A DNA stretch of 64,000 nucleotides, taken from Ignavibacteriales bacterium UBA1304 (GTDB taxonomy: Bacteria; Bacteroidota; Ignavibacteria; Ignavibacteriales; Ignavibacteriaceae). The notes beneath the pieces are model-generated. The model made no database searches. It was given only the letters and a program-made list of their open reading frames with translations, and was not told where the DNA came from. This document shows positions 1 to 9,130 of this stretch, in pieces (position 1 is the first letter of the stretch; each line of letters opens with the position of its first letter). The stretch covers positions 1 through 64,000 of the forward strand of contig DBTY01000003.1 in NCBI GenBank assembly GCA_002307295.1. The letters run 5' to 3'. The position numbers and the translations under genes are program-made.

Positions 1-169
1 TCTTCGTTTTGGACGGATGTGAATTGAAAAATAATATTGACTTCGCGTTTTGACAAAATATCAAACAGGTTTTATTTGGCAGTCTTTATGGTCTCTTGTT
101 TTTCCTATAGGTTACTATTAAATTTAAGTTTGAAAAACAATATCTTCGGGTTCAATAATAAAATACACT

Positions 170-1159
170 ATGCAACTAATAAATAGAAAACCCAAAATTT
201 ACCATGTCTCCTATATAACTGTAGAAGAATTTGAAAATGAAATATTAAACGATTCTAAAATAGAAGCTGGCAAAACCCAGGGACGCGTTTTATTCGAAAT
301 TGTAATAGCTTATGTTAGGTTACTGAACTTTATAAATCGAAAGACTAATAGTAAAATTAAACCTTATTTATTCAAAAAATTGTATAATAAAAAAAAAGAC
401 GATTTGTTTTTTGTTTGTATGGGGCTGGATACTCAGAGATGCTTGCCTGAAATTCTATCGTTTGGAAAAAAGTATATATACATATTTGACGCATGGGAAA
501 GCGAACACAAAAAAATACTAGATTGGACGGAATATTGGGGTATAAATATGGCGTTTGTTTCTTCTTCGCAAGCTGCTAAAATGCTAAGCTCTTATGGAAG
601 CAAGTGTAATTTTGTCTGGGTTCCTGAAGGCATAAAGTTGAAAATGTACAAATATAAACCGTATTCCGAAAGGGATGTAGACGTTTTACAATTAGGGCGC
701 AGATATGAAAAATTGCATGTCCTTATTGCCGATCAACTCAATAAAGCTAATAAGACGTATTTATATCAAGAACAAGATGGAAAGATTATTTTCCCGTCAA
801 CAAACGATTTGATAGACGGACTTTCTAGGACAAAAATTTCTATTTGTTATCCTAAAAGTATTACTCATCCGGAAAGCGCTGGGCAAATTGAAACGATGAC
901 GAACAGATATTTGCAATCAATTGTGTCTAAGTGCTTAATTGTAGGACATGCGCCAAAAGAAATGATTGAATTGTTTGGATATAATCCTGTTATTGAACTT
1001 GATATACAGAATCCATATCTGCAAATAGAAGAAATCCTGAATAATTATTTCCAGTATACTGCCCTTATAGAGAAAAACTACTTAACAGTGGTTAACAACC
1101 ATACTTGGGGAAATCGATGGGAATTAATAAAATCAGTTATTTATTCAAAAACGAAGTGA
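170..1159 (+). CDS. Glycosyltransferase-like protein (CgeB/GT1-like), 329 aa
   Basis: Probable cytoplasmic glycosyltransferase at the 5' edge of the polysaccharide cluster. There is no signal peptide or membrane segment. The N-terminal half reads like a Rossmann-type donor/acceptor domain. The C-terminal half has a segment around residues 165-260 (DVLQLGRRYEKL, later SICYPKSITHPESAG and ETMTNRYLQSI) that resembles the C-terminal domain of CgeB-like or GT-B enzymes, in which a glutamate-containing loop binds the nucleotide sugar. The family call rests on these weak resemblances and on the neighbourhood of other sugar transferases, so the donor and linkage cannot be stated. The ATG start follows an AT-rich stretch without a clear ribosome-binding site, as for many genes here. 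It is separated by 193 bp from the next gene and may be the last gene of an operon that starts outside the window. Confidence 0.6.
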   Translation: MQLINRKPKIYHVSYITVEEFENEILNDSKIEAGKTQGRVLFEIVIAYVRLLNFINRKTNSKIKPYLFKKLYNKKKDDLFFVCMGLDTQRCLPEILSFGKKYIYIFDAWESEHKKILDWTEYWGINMAFVSSSQAAKMLSSYGSKCNFVWVPEGIKLKMYKYKPYSERDVDVLQLGRRYEKLHVLIADQLNKANKTYLYQEQDGKIIFPSTNDLIDGLSRTKISICYPKSITHPESAGQIETMTNRYLQSIVSKCLIVGHAPKEMIELFGYNPVIELDIQNPYLQIEEILNNYFQYTALIEKNYLTVVNNHTWGNRWELIKSVIYSKTK

Positions 1160-1352
1160 ACATTATAATATAAAGAACAAAACTCACGCAAAAGAGATAT
1201 CAATAAATTTGGATGGTTAAACTATACTTATGTTATATTGTCTGGCTTGGTTTTGAAAAATCCTTTCTATATATTTCATATATAAAAAGTCCTTTCTTAT
1301 ATTAAAAATTAAGAAATTAATAAAATTTATTCCTTTTGTAGATGAATGTATT

Positions 1353-2813
1353 ATGAAAAATAAAATTATTCTATTGATGCTGCTGTTTTGTTCAATGAAT
1401 TTCGCTCAGGAAAGCTCTTTATTACGCGGCGGACAAAACGACGCGCTTGTCTCTTCTGGAATAAGCGTTACTTTGGGCGGTTCGTTTATAATAAACGGAA
1501 CGTTTACTGCAAGCCCGCTTGAAAGAGTAGACCAGTTTGTAACCAGAATGTTTAACCAGGCAAAAACTCAAACGCTTAGCTATAAAGGCTCTGATAATTC
1601 TTTCGACCAGGTGAATTTGAAATTTGAAAATTATGCTAAAAGGAATATCAGACTTAAAAGAATTTCAGGCGAAGAAATAATTATCGATTTGGAAAAATTC
1701 AGGCTGACGGGTAATTTTAAGTTTAATCCATATCTGAAAAATGACGATATCCTTATTTTCCCTCCTGTTGATCTAGATCGTAATTTTATTTCAATTGAAG
1801 GAGCGGTTAATAATCCCGTAAAATTTCAGTGTGTTGAGGGAGATAAATTATCCGACGCTCTTTTATTTGCGCAGGGTATAAGTCCCGCATATAATGATGT
1901 AAAGCAGGTCGAGCTTGTCAGATTAGATTATTCTGGCAATATTAATGAAGTAAAGAAAATAGATATTAATTCGGATATTGCTTTGGCTCCAGGCGATAGA
2001 ATCAGAGTTTTAGCCGATGAAACTAATAAAAAAGATTACCGAGCGCTTGTTCTGGGCGAAGTGCATCAGCCTGGATATATTTCAATAGGTAAAGATAGCG
2101 TTACAGTAAGAGATATTATCGCCAGAGTTGGAGGTTTCAAATCCTCGGCTGATCTTGATAACGCTGAACTAATCAGGTCCACTGATAGTTATTCGTTTTA
2201 TAAAAAAGACATGTTGACAAGAAGTTTTGAACATAATGAAGCTGCAAACCAGAAAATAGAAGGTCCGCTTTATGATAATAATGAGCTTGAAGAATTGTTG
2301 ATGTCGCGTATGGCATATCTTCAGGATGAAGACACTCTTTATTTTAAAATTGATAATAAGTTAAGATTTACAAGAGGAACCGCGCTTGTAGATTTTACTT
2401 CGTTGGATAAAGCCTCGTCTGTATCTTCAAAATTTATTGTAAAGGATGGCGACGTAATTTTAATACCGGCCAAGAAGAATTTTGTATATGTTTTTGGTCA
2501 GGTTGTTAAACCGGGATACGTAGAATATGTTCCAGGGAAAGATATTGGTTATTACATTGAGGAAACTGGCGGGTATGGACAGCTTGCCCGCGATAAAGAA
2601 GATATTAGCGTGATAAACGCTAAGACAAGAGCCTGGAAAACAGTCGGTAAAGATGAAAAAAATATCAATATAAATCCGGGCGATTATATCTGGGTTCCTA
2701 AAAAAACTCCTCGAACATTTTCATATTTCTTTGACCTATATGGCAAACGGATAGCCGAAGTAGCCAGTATCGTAAGCACAATTGTTACTATAATTTTGTT
2801 AACTAGAAAGTAA
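1353..2813 (+). CDS. SLBB-domain polysaccharide export protein (Wza-like), 486 aa
   Basis: Periplasmic or outer-membrane export component for the polysaccharide made by this cluster. Residues 1-19 form a signal peptide ending in NFAQ. Three soluble ligand-binding beta-grasp (SLBB) type segments are visible at about 143-220 (VNNPVKF, LAPGDRIRVL), 229-300 (VLGEVHQPGYI, then LDNAELIR) and 375-450 (VFGQVVKPGYVEY, INPGDYIWVP). Each has the 'G.V..PG' and 'PGD.I.V' pattern. A single hydrophobic segment sits at the extreme C-terminus (about 465-484). A classic N-terminal Poly_export domain is not obvious. In its place is a region containing ASPLERVDQF and IRLKRISGEE. The family normally works with a Wzz-type inner-membrane partner, and one is present 3.6 kb downstream. 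It is convergent with the acetyltransferase that follows, across a perfect inverted repeat. Confidence 0.85.
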   Translation: MKNKIILLMLLFCSMNFAQESSLLRGGQNDALVSSGISVTLGGSFIINGTFTASPLERVDQFVTRMFNQAKTQTLSYKGSDNSFDQVNLKFENYAKRNIRLKRISGEEIIIDLEKFRLTGNFKFNPYLKNDDILIFPPVDLDRNFISIEGAVNNPVKFQCVEGDKLSDALLFAQGISPAYNDVKQVELVRLDYSGNINEVKKIDINSDIALAPGDRIRVLADETNKKDYRALVLGEVHQPGYISIGKDSVTVRDIIARVGGFKSSADLDNAELIRSTDSYSFYKKDMLTRSFEHNEAANQKIEGPLYDNNELEELLMSRMAYLQDEDTLYFKIDNKLRFTRGTALVDFTSLDKASSVSSKFIVKDGDVILIPAKKNFVYVFGQVVKPGYVEYVPGKDIGYYIEETGGYGQLARDKEDISVINAKTRAWKTVGKDEKNININPGDYIWVPKKTPRTFSYFFDLYGKRIAEVASIVSTIVTIILLTRK

Positions 2814-2834
2814 AGAAATAAACCAATTGACGCG

Positions 2835-2880
2835 CGTTTATCATTGAAATATTTTAACTAAAGCATTTCAATGATAAACG
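2835..2880. terminator. Perfect 16-bp inverted repeat between convergent genes
   Basis: Left arm 2835-2850 and right arm 2865-2880 are exact reverse complements, with a 14-base loop. The element lies between the stop codons of the SLBB gene and the opposite-strand acetyltransferase, where a bidirectional terminator is expected. There is no U-tract on either side, so the terminator role is inferred from position and stem strength only. Confidence 0.55.
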
Positions 2881-2890
2881 AATATCTAAT

Positions 2891-3589
2891 TTATGTTCTA
2901 ACTTTTTTAATGAATTTAGCTGGATTTCCTGCCCAAATTTCATCTTCAGGAATATTTTTAGTTACTATGCTGCCCGCCCCAATAATAGCTCTATCCCCAA
3001 TTTTTACCCCTTTCAGAATTATTGAATTTGCGCCTATGAATACGTCGTCGCCTATTGTAATTGGCGATGACAAAATTTCATTCTCAATATGTTTTCTGCG
3101 AGATAAGTAATTTAACGGATGAAAATCGGTATCCCAAATCATCACATTCCCTCCGCAATTTACGAATGAACCGATTGTGATTTCTTTTGAGCAATAAATA
3201 CTTACGCTTGAGAAACCGGAATTGTCTCCGATTTTTAAAATTCCGTTATCATTTACTTGTATTGTGCATGGTTTAAATAAACCCACCATATTGTATCTAT
3301 TGTCGGATATAAAGGTAACGTTTTCGCCTATATTTACAATAGCGTTTGAAGAGAAATAAAAACGCGGGATTCCAAAGAAGCAAATTGAGTCCTTGAATGA
3401 TAAATTTTTATTTCTCCATCTGAATTTTTTCTTTAGCAGAAAGTTTTCCAGATTATATTTCCAGCAGTATATATGTTTAATCATAGGTTTTGATTTTGTT
3501 GTTAAAATTAACACAAAAAAAAAGTAAAGACAACCTATACTTTCTAAATGGAGTTTTGATAATCCCTTAATTTTATGTAATTTCAACAT
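2891..3589 (-). CDS. Hexapeptide-repeat (LbH) acyltransferase, 232 aa
   Basis: Likely O-acetyltransferase that decorates the polysaccharide or its precursor sugar using acetyl-CoA. From about residue 80 to the C-terminus the sequence has the isoleucine-rich hexapeptide periodicity of a left-handed beta-helix (VNIGENVTF, LKIGDNSGF, ITIGDDVFIGAN, IIGAGSIVTKN). It ends with the family-typical WAGNPAKFIKK. The histidine in WDTDFHPLNY is placed like the catalytic base of the LacA/WcaF-like group. The N-terminal 35 residues are hydrophobic and unusual, so an internal ATG at residue 36 is an alternative start. It is the only cluster gene on the minus strand between 0 and 22 kb, which may reflect later insertion or rearrangement. 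Confidence 0.8.
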   Translation of the reverse strand: MLKLHKIKGLSKLHLESIGCLYFFFVLILTTKSKPMIKHIYCWKYNLENFLLKKKFRWRNKNLSFKDSICFFGIPRFYFSSNAIVNIGENVTFISDNRYNMVGLFKPCTIQVNDNGILKIGDNSGFSSVSIYCSKEITIGSFVNCGGNVMIWDTDFHPLNYLSRRKHIENEILSSPITIGDDVFIGANSIILKGVKIGDRAIIGAGSIVTKNIPEDEIWAGNPAKFIKKVRT

Positions 3590-3698
3590 GCTCTCATAAT
3601 AGTTTCATATTGCTATCAACGGCTGGCTATGGACGCCATATGATTAGCATTAACTTAAACAAGAAACCAATTTTTCTGAAATTAGCAATATAGCATTT

Positions 3699-5039
3699 AT
3701 GTTCAAAAAGTTATTGTCAAAAACAAATAATCGCTCCGTAAAAGCCTATAAAAATATTATCGGAATGTTCACGTTAAAGGGAGTAAACATTGCAATTAGC
3801 CTAGTGATGGTTCCCTTAACTTTAAATTATCTTGATGTAACTCGTTATGGAATATGGATTACTTTAAGCGCTATATTTGGCTGGTTTAGTTTGTTTGATA
3901 TAGGGCTTGGCAATGGTCTTCGAAATCGATTAACAGAAGCATTAGCTATTAATGATTTTAAAAAAGCCAGAATATATATAAGCACTGCTTATGCTTCTCT
4001 TTTAGTCGTGTTTTCTGGAGTTTTTGTTCTTTTTGCAATAGCAAACGTTTTTATTGATTGGACTTTCATATTAAATACGCCCAAGGATTTGCATGGCGAA
4101 CTGAGTTTGTTGGCTGGTATTGTCTTTTTCTTCTTTTGTATGAGATTTGTAACGCAATTAGTTTCAATTATAGCGCTTGCGAAACAAGAGCCGGCTTTTT
4201 CTCAATTTTTAGATGTTGGCGGAAGAATAATATCGTTTATCGGTATCTTTTTATTAACTCGCTTTACTAAAGGGAGCTTGCTTTATCTGGGAATTACATT
4301 AACTGCTTTACCAGTTATTACTTCTATATTTTTTAGCTTCTATGTATTTAACAACCAATACAAAGAGCTAAAACCTTCTATTAGTCTTGTTCGGTTTAAT
4401 GTATTGAGATCAATATTAACTTTAGGCGTGAAGTTCTTTATAATACAAATAACAGGAATTATTTTTTACGAAACAAATAATATAATAATAGCGCAACTTT
4501 TTGGACCAGCAGAAGTTACTCCATATAACATTACGTTTCAGTTTTTTAATAGCGTAGCGCTTGTTTTTTCTATTATTGTAACTCCTTATTGGAGCGCTTT
4601 TACGGATGCTTTTATAAAAAAAGATTTAAGCTGGATTAAAAAATCAATTTCAAGGCTGAAACTTTTTTGGATTATATTAGTTATATTTATGGTTATTATT
4701 TCGTGTCTTGCTGATACTATTATTGGTTTATGGGTTGGTAAACGAGTAGTAATACCTAACTGTTTGCCGCTTGTAATTACTATTTACCTGTTGCTTACTG
4801 CTTATAACAGTATAAATTGTAGTTTTCTGAATGGGACCGGGAAAGTTAAAATACAGCTCTATATAGCAATAATATTTGCATTTATACATATACCTATTGC
4901 TATTTATTTTTGTAAACAGTTTGGTATTATAGGAATATTATTTTCGGCAATTATAAATACATTCATAACTTCAATTGTATACGAAGTTCAATATCGGAAA
5001 ATTATACTAAATAAAGCAATTGGCATTTGGAACGAATAG
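3699..5039 (+). CDS. Polysaccharide flippase (Wzx-like, MOP superfamily), 446 aa
   Basis: Integral inner-membrane protein with about 12 hydrophobic segments spread over its whole length. It opens with the family-typical KNIIGMFTLKGVNIAISLVMVPLTLNYLD, in which the first helix is followed by YGIWITLSAIFGWFSLFDIGLGNGLRNRL. This pattern (G-W, D-x-G-x-x-N-x-x-x-R) is characteristic of the polysaccharide transporter family that flips undecaprenyl-linked repeat units. Length is normal for the family. The 3' end is followed closely by a GT4 gene whose best start is 13 bp downstream of this stop. It is probably the translocase for the repeat unit built by the neighbouring glycosyltransferases. A second, different flippase occurs at 20.5 kb. 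Confidence 0.88.
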   Translation: MFKKLLSKTNNRSVKAYKNIIGMFTLKGVNIAISLVMVPLTLNYLDVTRYGIWITLSAIFGWFSLFDIGLGNGLRNRLTEALAINDFKKARIYISTAYASLLVVFSGVFVLFAIANVFIDWTFILNTPKDLHGELSLLAGIVFFFFCMRFVTQLVSIIALAKQEPAFSQFLDVGGRIISFIGIFLLTRFTKGSLLYLGITLTALPVITSIFFSFYVFNNQYKELKPSISLVRFNVLRSILTLGVKFFIIQITGIIFYETNNIIIAQLFGPAEVTPYNITFQFFNSVALVFSIIVTPYWSAFTDAFIKKDLSWIKKSISRLKLFWIILVIFMVIISCLADTIIGLWVGKRVVIPNCLPLVITIYLLLTAYNSINCSFLNGTGKVKIQLYIAIIFAFIHIPIAIYFCKQFGIIGILFSAIINTFITSIVYEVQYRKIILNKAIGIWNE

Positions 5040-5052
5040 GGCGTTTTATTTT

Positions 5053-6312
5053 ATGAAAGTACTTTGGTTTACAAATACTCCTTGTTTAGCCTCTGAAAAA
5101 CTTGGGATAGTTACTTTAGGCGGAGGGTGGTTGAAAGCTCTTGAAAAAGAAATTTCAAAAAATCCTGAAATTGAACTGTCAATTTGTTTTTATTCGGATT
5201 ATAAATTGGAGCCTTTTGAATATAATAATACGCACTATTATCCAGTTCTTAAAATTATAAAAAAAGCAAAAATGGCTAGATATCTTGAACGCTTTACTGG
5301 CAATAACAGCGATGAAGAAGAAGTTCAGGAATTGCTCAAAATAGTAAAAAGCGTTAACCCGGATGTAATACATATTCATGGAAGCGAACTAAATTTTGGG
5401 CTTATTCAAGAATATATAAAGACTCCTGTCGTTTTATCAATCCAGGGGCTGTTAACTCCTTATGCTGAGAAATTTTATTCTGGGATTCCTGCTTCGATAA
5501 TGTCTCTCAATGATACGATAAAGGATAGAATTAGGCTTAATACTTCTGTCGAGGTTTTTAGACAATTTAAAAGGAATGCATTGAGGGAGGCGCGAATATT
5601 AAAAAATACAAAATATGTTGTTGGGCGAACCGATTGGGATAGACGGGCGGTTGCGATACTTGCTCCCTGCAGTAGCTATTTTACTGGGAACGAAATATTG
5701 CGACAGATTTTTTATGAAAAAGTGTGGAAGAAGAATAGTTTTGGAGAAAGAATTCAAATTGTAACTATAATGAATGGCGCGCCGTATAAAGGATTTGAGA
5801 CAATTGTAAACACGGCCTCTATTCTTTCTGAAAGAATGGGTTTTAAATTTATTTGGAAAGTTATAGGTATAGAAAGAAGCAGTAAAATTGTAAAAACTGT
5901 AGAAAAATGGAAAAAAGTCGACTCAAACGATATTAATATCGGTATTATTGGGCAAAAAAACGAAGAAGAAGTATTACGCGTATTGTTGGAGTCTGATATA
6001 TATTGCCAGGTAAGCCATATTGAAAATAGTCCCAATAGCCTTGCTGAAGCAATGCTTATAGGAATGCCAATAATTGCAACTTTTGCGGGAGGAACTGATT
6101 CATTGTTGGAAAATAAAAAAGAAGGCTTGCTATTGCAGGAAGGGGAATACTATTCAATTGCAGGAGCGATAGTAGAACTATCGAACAATTTTAATCAATC
6201 TGTTAAGTTTGGTATACAGGCAAGGGAGAGAGCTTTAATTCGTCATAAGAAAGAATCTATTGCTAAGAACATGGTTGATATATATAATAAAATTCTTGAA
6301 AATAAAAAATAA
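5053..6312 (+). CDS. GT4-family glycosyltransferase, 419 aa
   Basis: Cytoplasmic GT-B fold glycosyltransferase. The upstream ATG at 5020 lies inside the flippase gene. I prefer the ATG at 5053, which gives MKVLWFTNTPCL, the usual first beta-strand of the family, and removes the overlap. The acceptor domain contains VKSVNPDVIHIHGSELNF, typical of GT4 enzymes. The donor domain ends with IENSPNSLAEAMLIGMP, which fits the EX7E nucleotide-sugar-binding motif, followed by IIATFAGGTDSLLE. The sugar and linkage cannot be told from sequence. It stands between the flippase and the Wzz gene, with 158 bp to the latter. Confidence 0.85.
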   Translation: MKVLWFTNTPCLASEKLGIVTLGGGWLKALEKEISKNPEIELSICFYSDYKLEPFEYNNTHYYPVLKIIKKAKMARYLERFTGNNSDEEEVQELLKIVKSVNPDVIHIHGSELNFGLIQEYIKTPVVLSIQGLLTPYAEKFYSGIPASIMSLNDTIKDRIRLNTSVEVFRQFKRNALREARILKNTKYVVGRTDWDRRAVAILAPCSSYFTGNEILRQIFYEKVWKKNSFGERIQIVTIMNGAPYKGFETIVNTASILSERMGFKFIWKVIGIERSSKIVKTVEKWKKVDSNDINIGIIGQKNEEEVLRVLLESDIYCQVSHIENSPNSLAEAMLIGMPIIATFAGGTDSLLENKKEGLLLQEGEYYSIAGAIVELSNNFNQSVKFGIQARERALIRHKKESIAKNMVDIYNKILENKK

Positions 6313-6470
6313 GGGGTTTTGCAGATTTTTCCAGCGAGAAAAAATTTTTACTCAAAAAAAAGTTTACTACCATACTTTACTTTGTTAACTTTTGGTATCT
6401 AAAATTTAAGAATAATATTTATTAATAATAATATATTTTGTTTACGAACACATTATACAGCGGAGTTTAA

Positions 6471-7649
6471 ATGTCTGAGGAGAAAGGTTTAGATTTTTTG
6501 GATTTTTTAATAGTAATTGCAAAATGGAAAAAGCTCATATTCTTTTTAGCCTTATTTACATTGGTAACTACGTATACTGTTGTGTACTATTACGTACCCG
6601 AACAATTTGAAGCTAACGTATTAATCATTCCTTCGGAACAAGATCAAATGAGTAGTTTTAGCTCATTATTAAAGGGGGTTTCTAGTTTGCCAATTGGTCT
6701 TGGAAGTGCATCAAAAAATAAAAATGCAGATTTTTTTAATACTATTATATATAGCCGCACAAATCTTGATAGCGTTATTGTTAAATTTGGGCTTATGAAC
6801 AATTATAAAGTACATAGCCGAGAAGCATGCGAAAAAATATTAAAAGCTAATATTAAAACGGTATTGACAGAAGAAAATGCATATAGTATTACTGTTAGAG
6901 CCGATACGCGTCAAAAATCGGCTGATATTGCTAATTATATTGTCGATCTTTTAAATGAAAGCGTAATAGATATGAACGCAACGAAATCGAAAGAAAACAG
7001 ACAATTTCTTGAAATTAGATATAATGAGATAAAAGATAATCTTAGAAAAGCAGAGGACTCTTTAAAACGATTCCAAGAGTCGTCTGGAATGTTTGAAGCA
7101 GAGGGGCAACTAAAGTCTATTATCGAAACAAACGCCAATTTAGAAGCGACTCTGGCTAATAAACAAATTGAATTGACTGTATACGAGAAAATGCTGGGGA
7201 AAGACGCTCCTCAGATTCAGCAGATTAAAATGACCGTTGACGAGTATAAAAAGAAGCTCGAAAAACTTAAATCAAACGGCGAAGGCGTAATGCTGCCGTT
7301 AAATTCTATTCCCATAAAAACTCTTTCTTATTTCCGTTTATATCGTGATGTGAAAGTTTTAAACTCAATGTTAGAATTTATTATCCCTATGTATGAACAA
7401 GCAAAGTTTGAAGAGAAAAAAGACATCCCGATTCTGCAGGTCGTTGATAGAGCCGTCCCTCCTGAAAAAAGAGCCGCGCCGCAAAGAGCGTTGATTTCAT
7501 TAATTGTTACTTTCGCAGTCCTTGTTTTTACAATTATTATGATAATATTACGCGAACTATTACACAATACAAAAAACCAAAAACTATTATACATTATTGA
7601 CGAACTAAAAATATTTAAAAGTAAAAAACAAAAAATTGACCGAGTATAA
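6471..7649 (+). CDS. Wzz-type chain-length determinant / polysaccharide co-polymerase, 392 aa
   Basis: Inner-membrane regulator of polymer length. It has an N-terminal transmembrane helix at about 17-37 (KLIFFLALFTLVTTYTVVYY) followed by YVPEQFEANVLIIP, the typical first strand of the Wzz domain. A long helical and partly coiled-coil periplasmic part (about 150-280, e.g. NLRKAEDSLKRFQESSGM) follows. A proline-rich segment VVDRAVPPEKRAAPQRALI leads into the second transmembrane helix at about 340-362. No Walker A/B kinase domain follows, so it is a stand-alone co-polymerase rather than a fused BY-kinase. A ribosome-binding-like GGAG lies just before the ATG. The TTG start of the next gene lies 3 bp after this stop, indicating coupling with the polymerase. 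Confidence 0.88.
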   Translation: MSEEKGLDFLDFLIVIAKWKKLIFFLALFTLVTTYTVVYYYVPEQFEANVLIIPSEQDQMSSFSSLLKGVSSLPIGLGSASKNKNADFFNTIIYSRTNLDSVIVKFGLMNNYKVHSREACEKILKANIKTVLTEENAYSITVRADTRQKSADIANYIVDLLNESVIDMNATKSKENRQFLEIRYNEIKDNLRKAEDSLKRFQESSGMFEAEGQLKSIIETNANLEATLANKQIELTVYEKMLGKDAPQIQQIKMTVDEYKKKLEKLKSNGEGVMLPLNSIPIKTLSYFRLYRDVKVLNSMLEFIIPMYEQAKFEEKKDIPILQVVDRAVPPEKRAAPQRALISLIVTFAVLVFTIIMIILRELLHNTKNQKLLYIIDELKIFKSKKQKIDRV

Positions 7650-7652
7650 GAA

Positions 7653-9122
7653 TTGAAAATCTCATTAAGTCTAGATAATGAAGAAAATAAATTAAATGTC
7701 AATTTATTGTTTTTTTTCTTAGGCGTTTTTTTTAACGTTTTGGCTTTGTCTGCTGTAGTTCTGTTTGCAATTGACACTAAGTTTTTAATTTATGGACTAG
7801 GGTTTTTAGTAATTTCGCTTTTAATGCTTTCGTTTGACGTTAGTGTGAAATTATTTATTTCCCTCATTTTCGTGAATATTGGAGTTACAAGATATTCTGT
7901 ATCTGAAGTTTTTGTTTTGCCTCTTTTGTTTTCTTTACTAATTTGCAATAATAAAATAGATACCGAAAAGCTAAAAAACCCCCTTGCCCCAAAATTCATT
8001 TTTTTTATTCTTACGATTATACCCTCTTTGTTTAATACTATAAGTTTAACGGGCAGTTTTATAGGGTTGTATAATCTTCTAGCCTTGATATTAGTTGTTT
8101 ATCTTGTTTCGTATGCTTCCGATGATTATACAAAATTAAAACAGTATGTAAATTTATTTTTGATTTTAGGATTTTCAAATGCAATTGTTACAATTATGCA
8201 AGCAATTCTTACTGGAAATAGAGTTTTTGGTTTTGCAGGGGTAGTATCTTGCGATTATTCTAGTATTATTATTATTGGTTTGCTAATATCAGCTTTGTTT
8301 TATGCTAAACATAGGGCCCAAAAATTTAGCGCTTTATCACTTGTCTTTCTTTCGCTTATTTTAACACGTACAAGAGGACCTCTTATTATTTTAATGCTGA
8401 CTGTGATAATATTCTTTTTGTATTTTTTGTTAAATAAAAGAAATATTCCATTTAGGAGTAAAAAAACATTTAGAATGATATTCCTGGCTCTATTAGCCTG
8501 CGTGCTTGTTATTGGAGCGGCTGAAATTTTAGAGCCGGATGCAATTAACAGAATTTCATCAGTTTCATCGAATAAAAAAGATATAGGATTTGAGCATGAG
8601 GCCGATTTTGGCTCAAATTCTTTTTTAACAAGAGCGTTTGTTTGGCAAACTGCAATTACTGCGTTTGAAGCTCATCCGATAATCGGAATTGGAGCATATT
8701 CGTTTCCTTTTTCATCGCAGCTTTACCAAAAGCTTACTCCTTTCCTTTTTAAAAATATTGTTAAGGGTTTAAGTACTCATATTACATTTCTATCAGTATT
8801 GACTGAAACTGGAATTGTTGGGCTCATTGGTTTCATAGTTTTTATTTGTTCTGTTTTTGGTTTGTTTTGGGCTTCTATAAAAATAGCTAATAATCGAGAG
8901 GAATACTTCTTTTCTGTTTTATTTCTCTTTATCCAAATATATGTTGTTTTTTCTATGATGGTAGCCGATGGTTATATTTTCGGTCAAAGCGCAATGCTTT
9001 GGGGCATTTTGCTTGGTTTGTCTGTTGCAAATAACCGAATAATTAGTAATAATCGAGAAAAAGAAAAACTTATCAATGCTGCTTATAATCCTGACGAAGT
9101 TATAACAGAACAAGGAGTATAG
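7653..9122 (+). CDS. O-antigen polymerase/ligase family membrane protein (Wzy/WaaL-like), 489 aa
   Basis: Multi-pass inner-membrane protein with roughly 11-12 hydrophobic helices, and probably the polymerase that joins flipped repeat units. The Wzy_C-type loop is recognisable: LTRTRGPLIILML before a central helix, then a large periplasmic loop containing FVWQTAITAFEAHPIIGIGAYSF. The H-P-x-x-G-x-G signature there is shared by O-antigen ligases and polymerases. The reading frame opens with TTG at 7653. No in-frame ATG exists in the first 17 codons, and the Wzz stop lies 3 bp upstream, so TTG is the likely start. Whether it polymerises or ligates cannot be decided from sequence. Polymerase is inferred from the adjacent Wzz and Wzx. 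Confidence 0.82.
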   Translation: MKISLSLDNEENKLNVNLLFFFLGVFFNVLALSAVVLFAIDTKFLIYGLGFLVISLLMLSFDVSVKLFISLIFVNIGVTRYSVSEVFVLPLLFSLLICNNKIDTEKLKNPLAPKFIFFILTIIPSLFNTISLTGSFIGLYNLLALILVVYLVSYASDDYTKLKQYVNLFLILGFSNAIVTIMQAILTGNRVFGFAGVVSCDYSSIIIIGLLISALFYAKHRAQKFSALSLVFLSLILTRTRGPLIILMLTVIIFFLYFLLNKRNIPFRSKKTFRMIFLALLACVLVIGAAEILEPDAINRISSVSSNKKDIGFEHEADFGSNSFLTRAFVWQTAITAFEAHPIIGIGAYSFPFSSQLYQKLTPFLFKNIVKGLSTHITFLSVLTETGIVGLIGFIVFICSVFGLFWASIKIANNREEYFFSVLFLFIQIYVVFSMMVADGYIFGQSAMLWGILLGLSVANNRIISNNREKEKLINAAYNPDEVITEQGV

Positions 9123-9130
9123 CAGGTTAT

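Noticed and set aside
1..169. Possible 3' end of an upstream gene at the left window edge
   Set aside because: All three plus-strand frames close within the first 60 bases and the visible residues are too few to support any gene.
5020..5052. Upstream ATG for the GT4 gene at 5053
   Set aside because: It would overlap the flippase gene and add residues not seen in the family. The ATG at 5053 gives a standard N-terminus.
7328..7777. 149-codon minus-strand frame across the Wzz/polymerase border
   Set aside because: Antisense to two well supported genes. Low-complexity translation and no recognisable motif.
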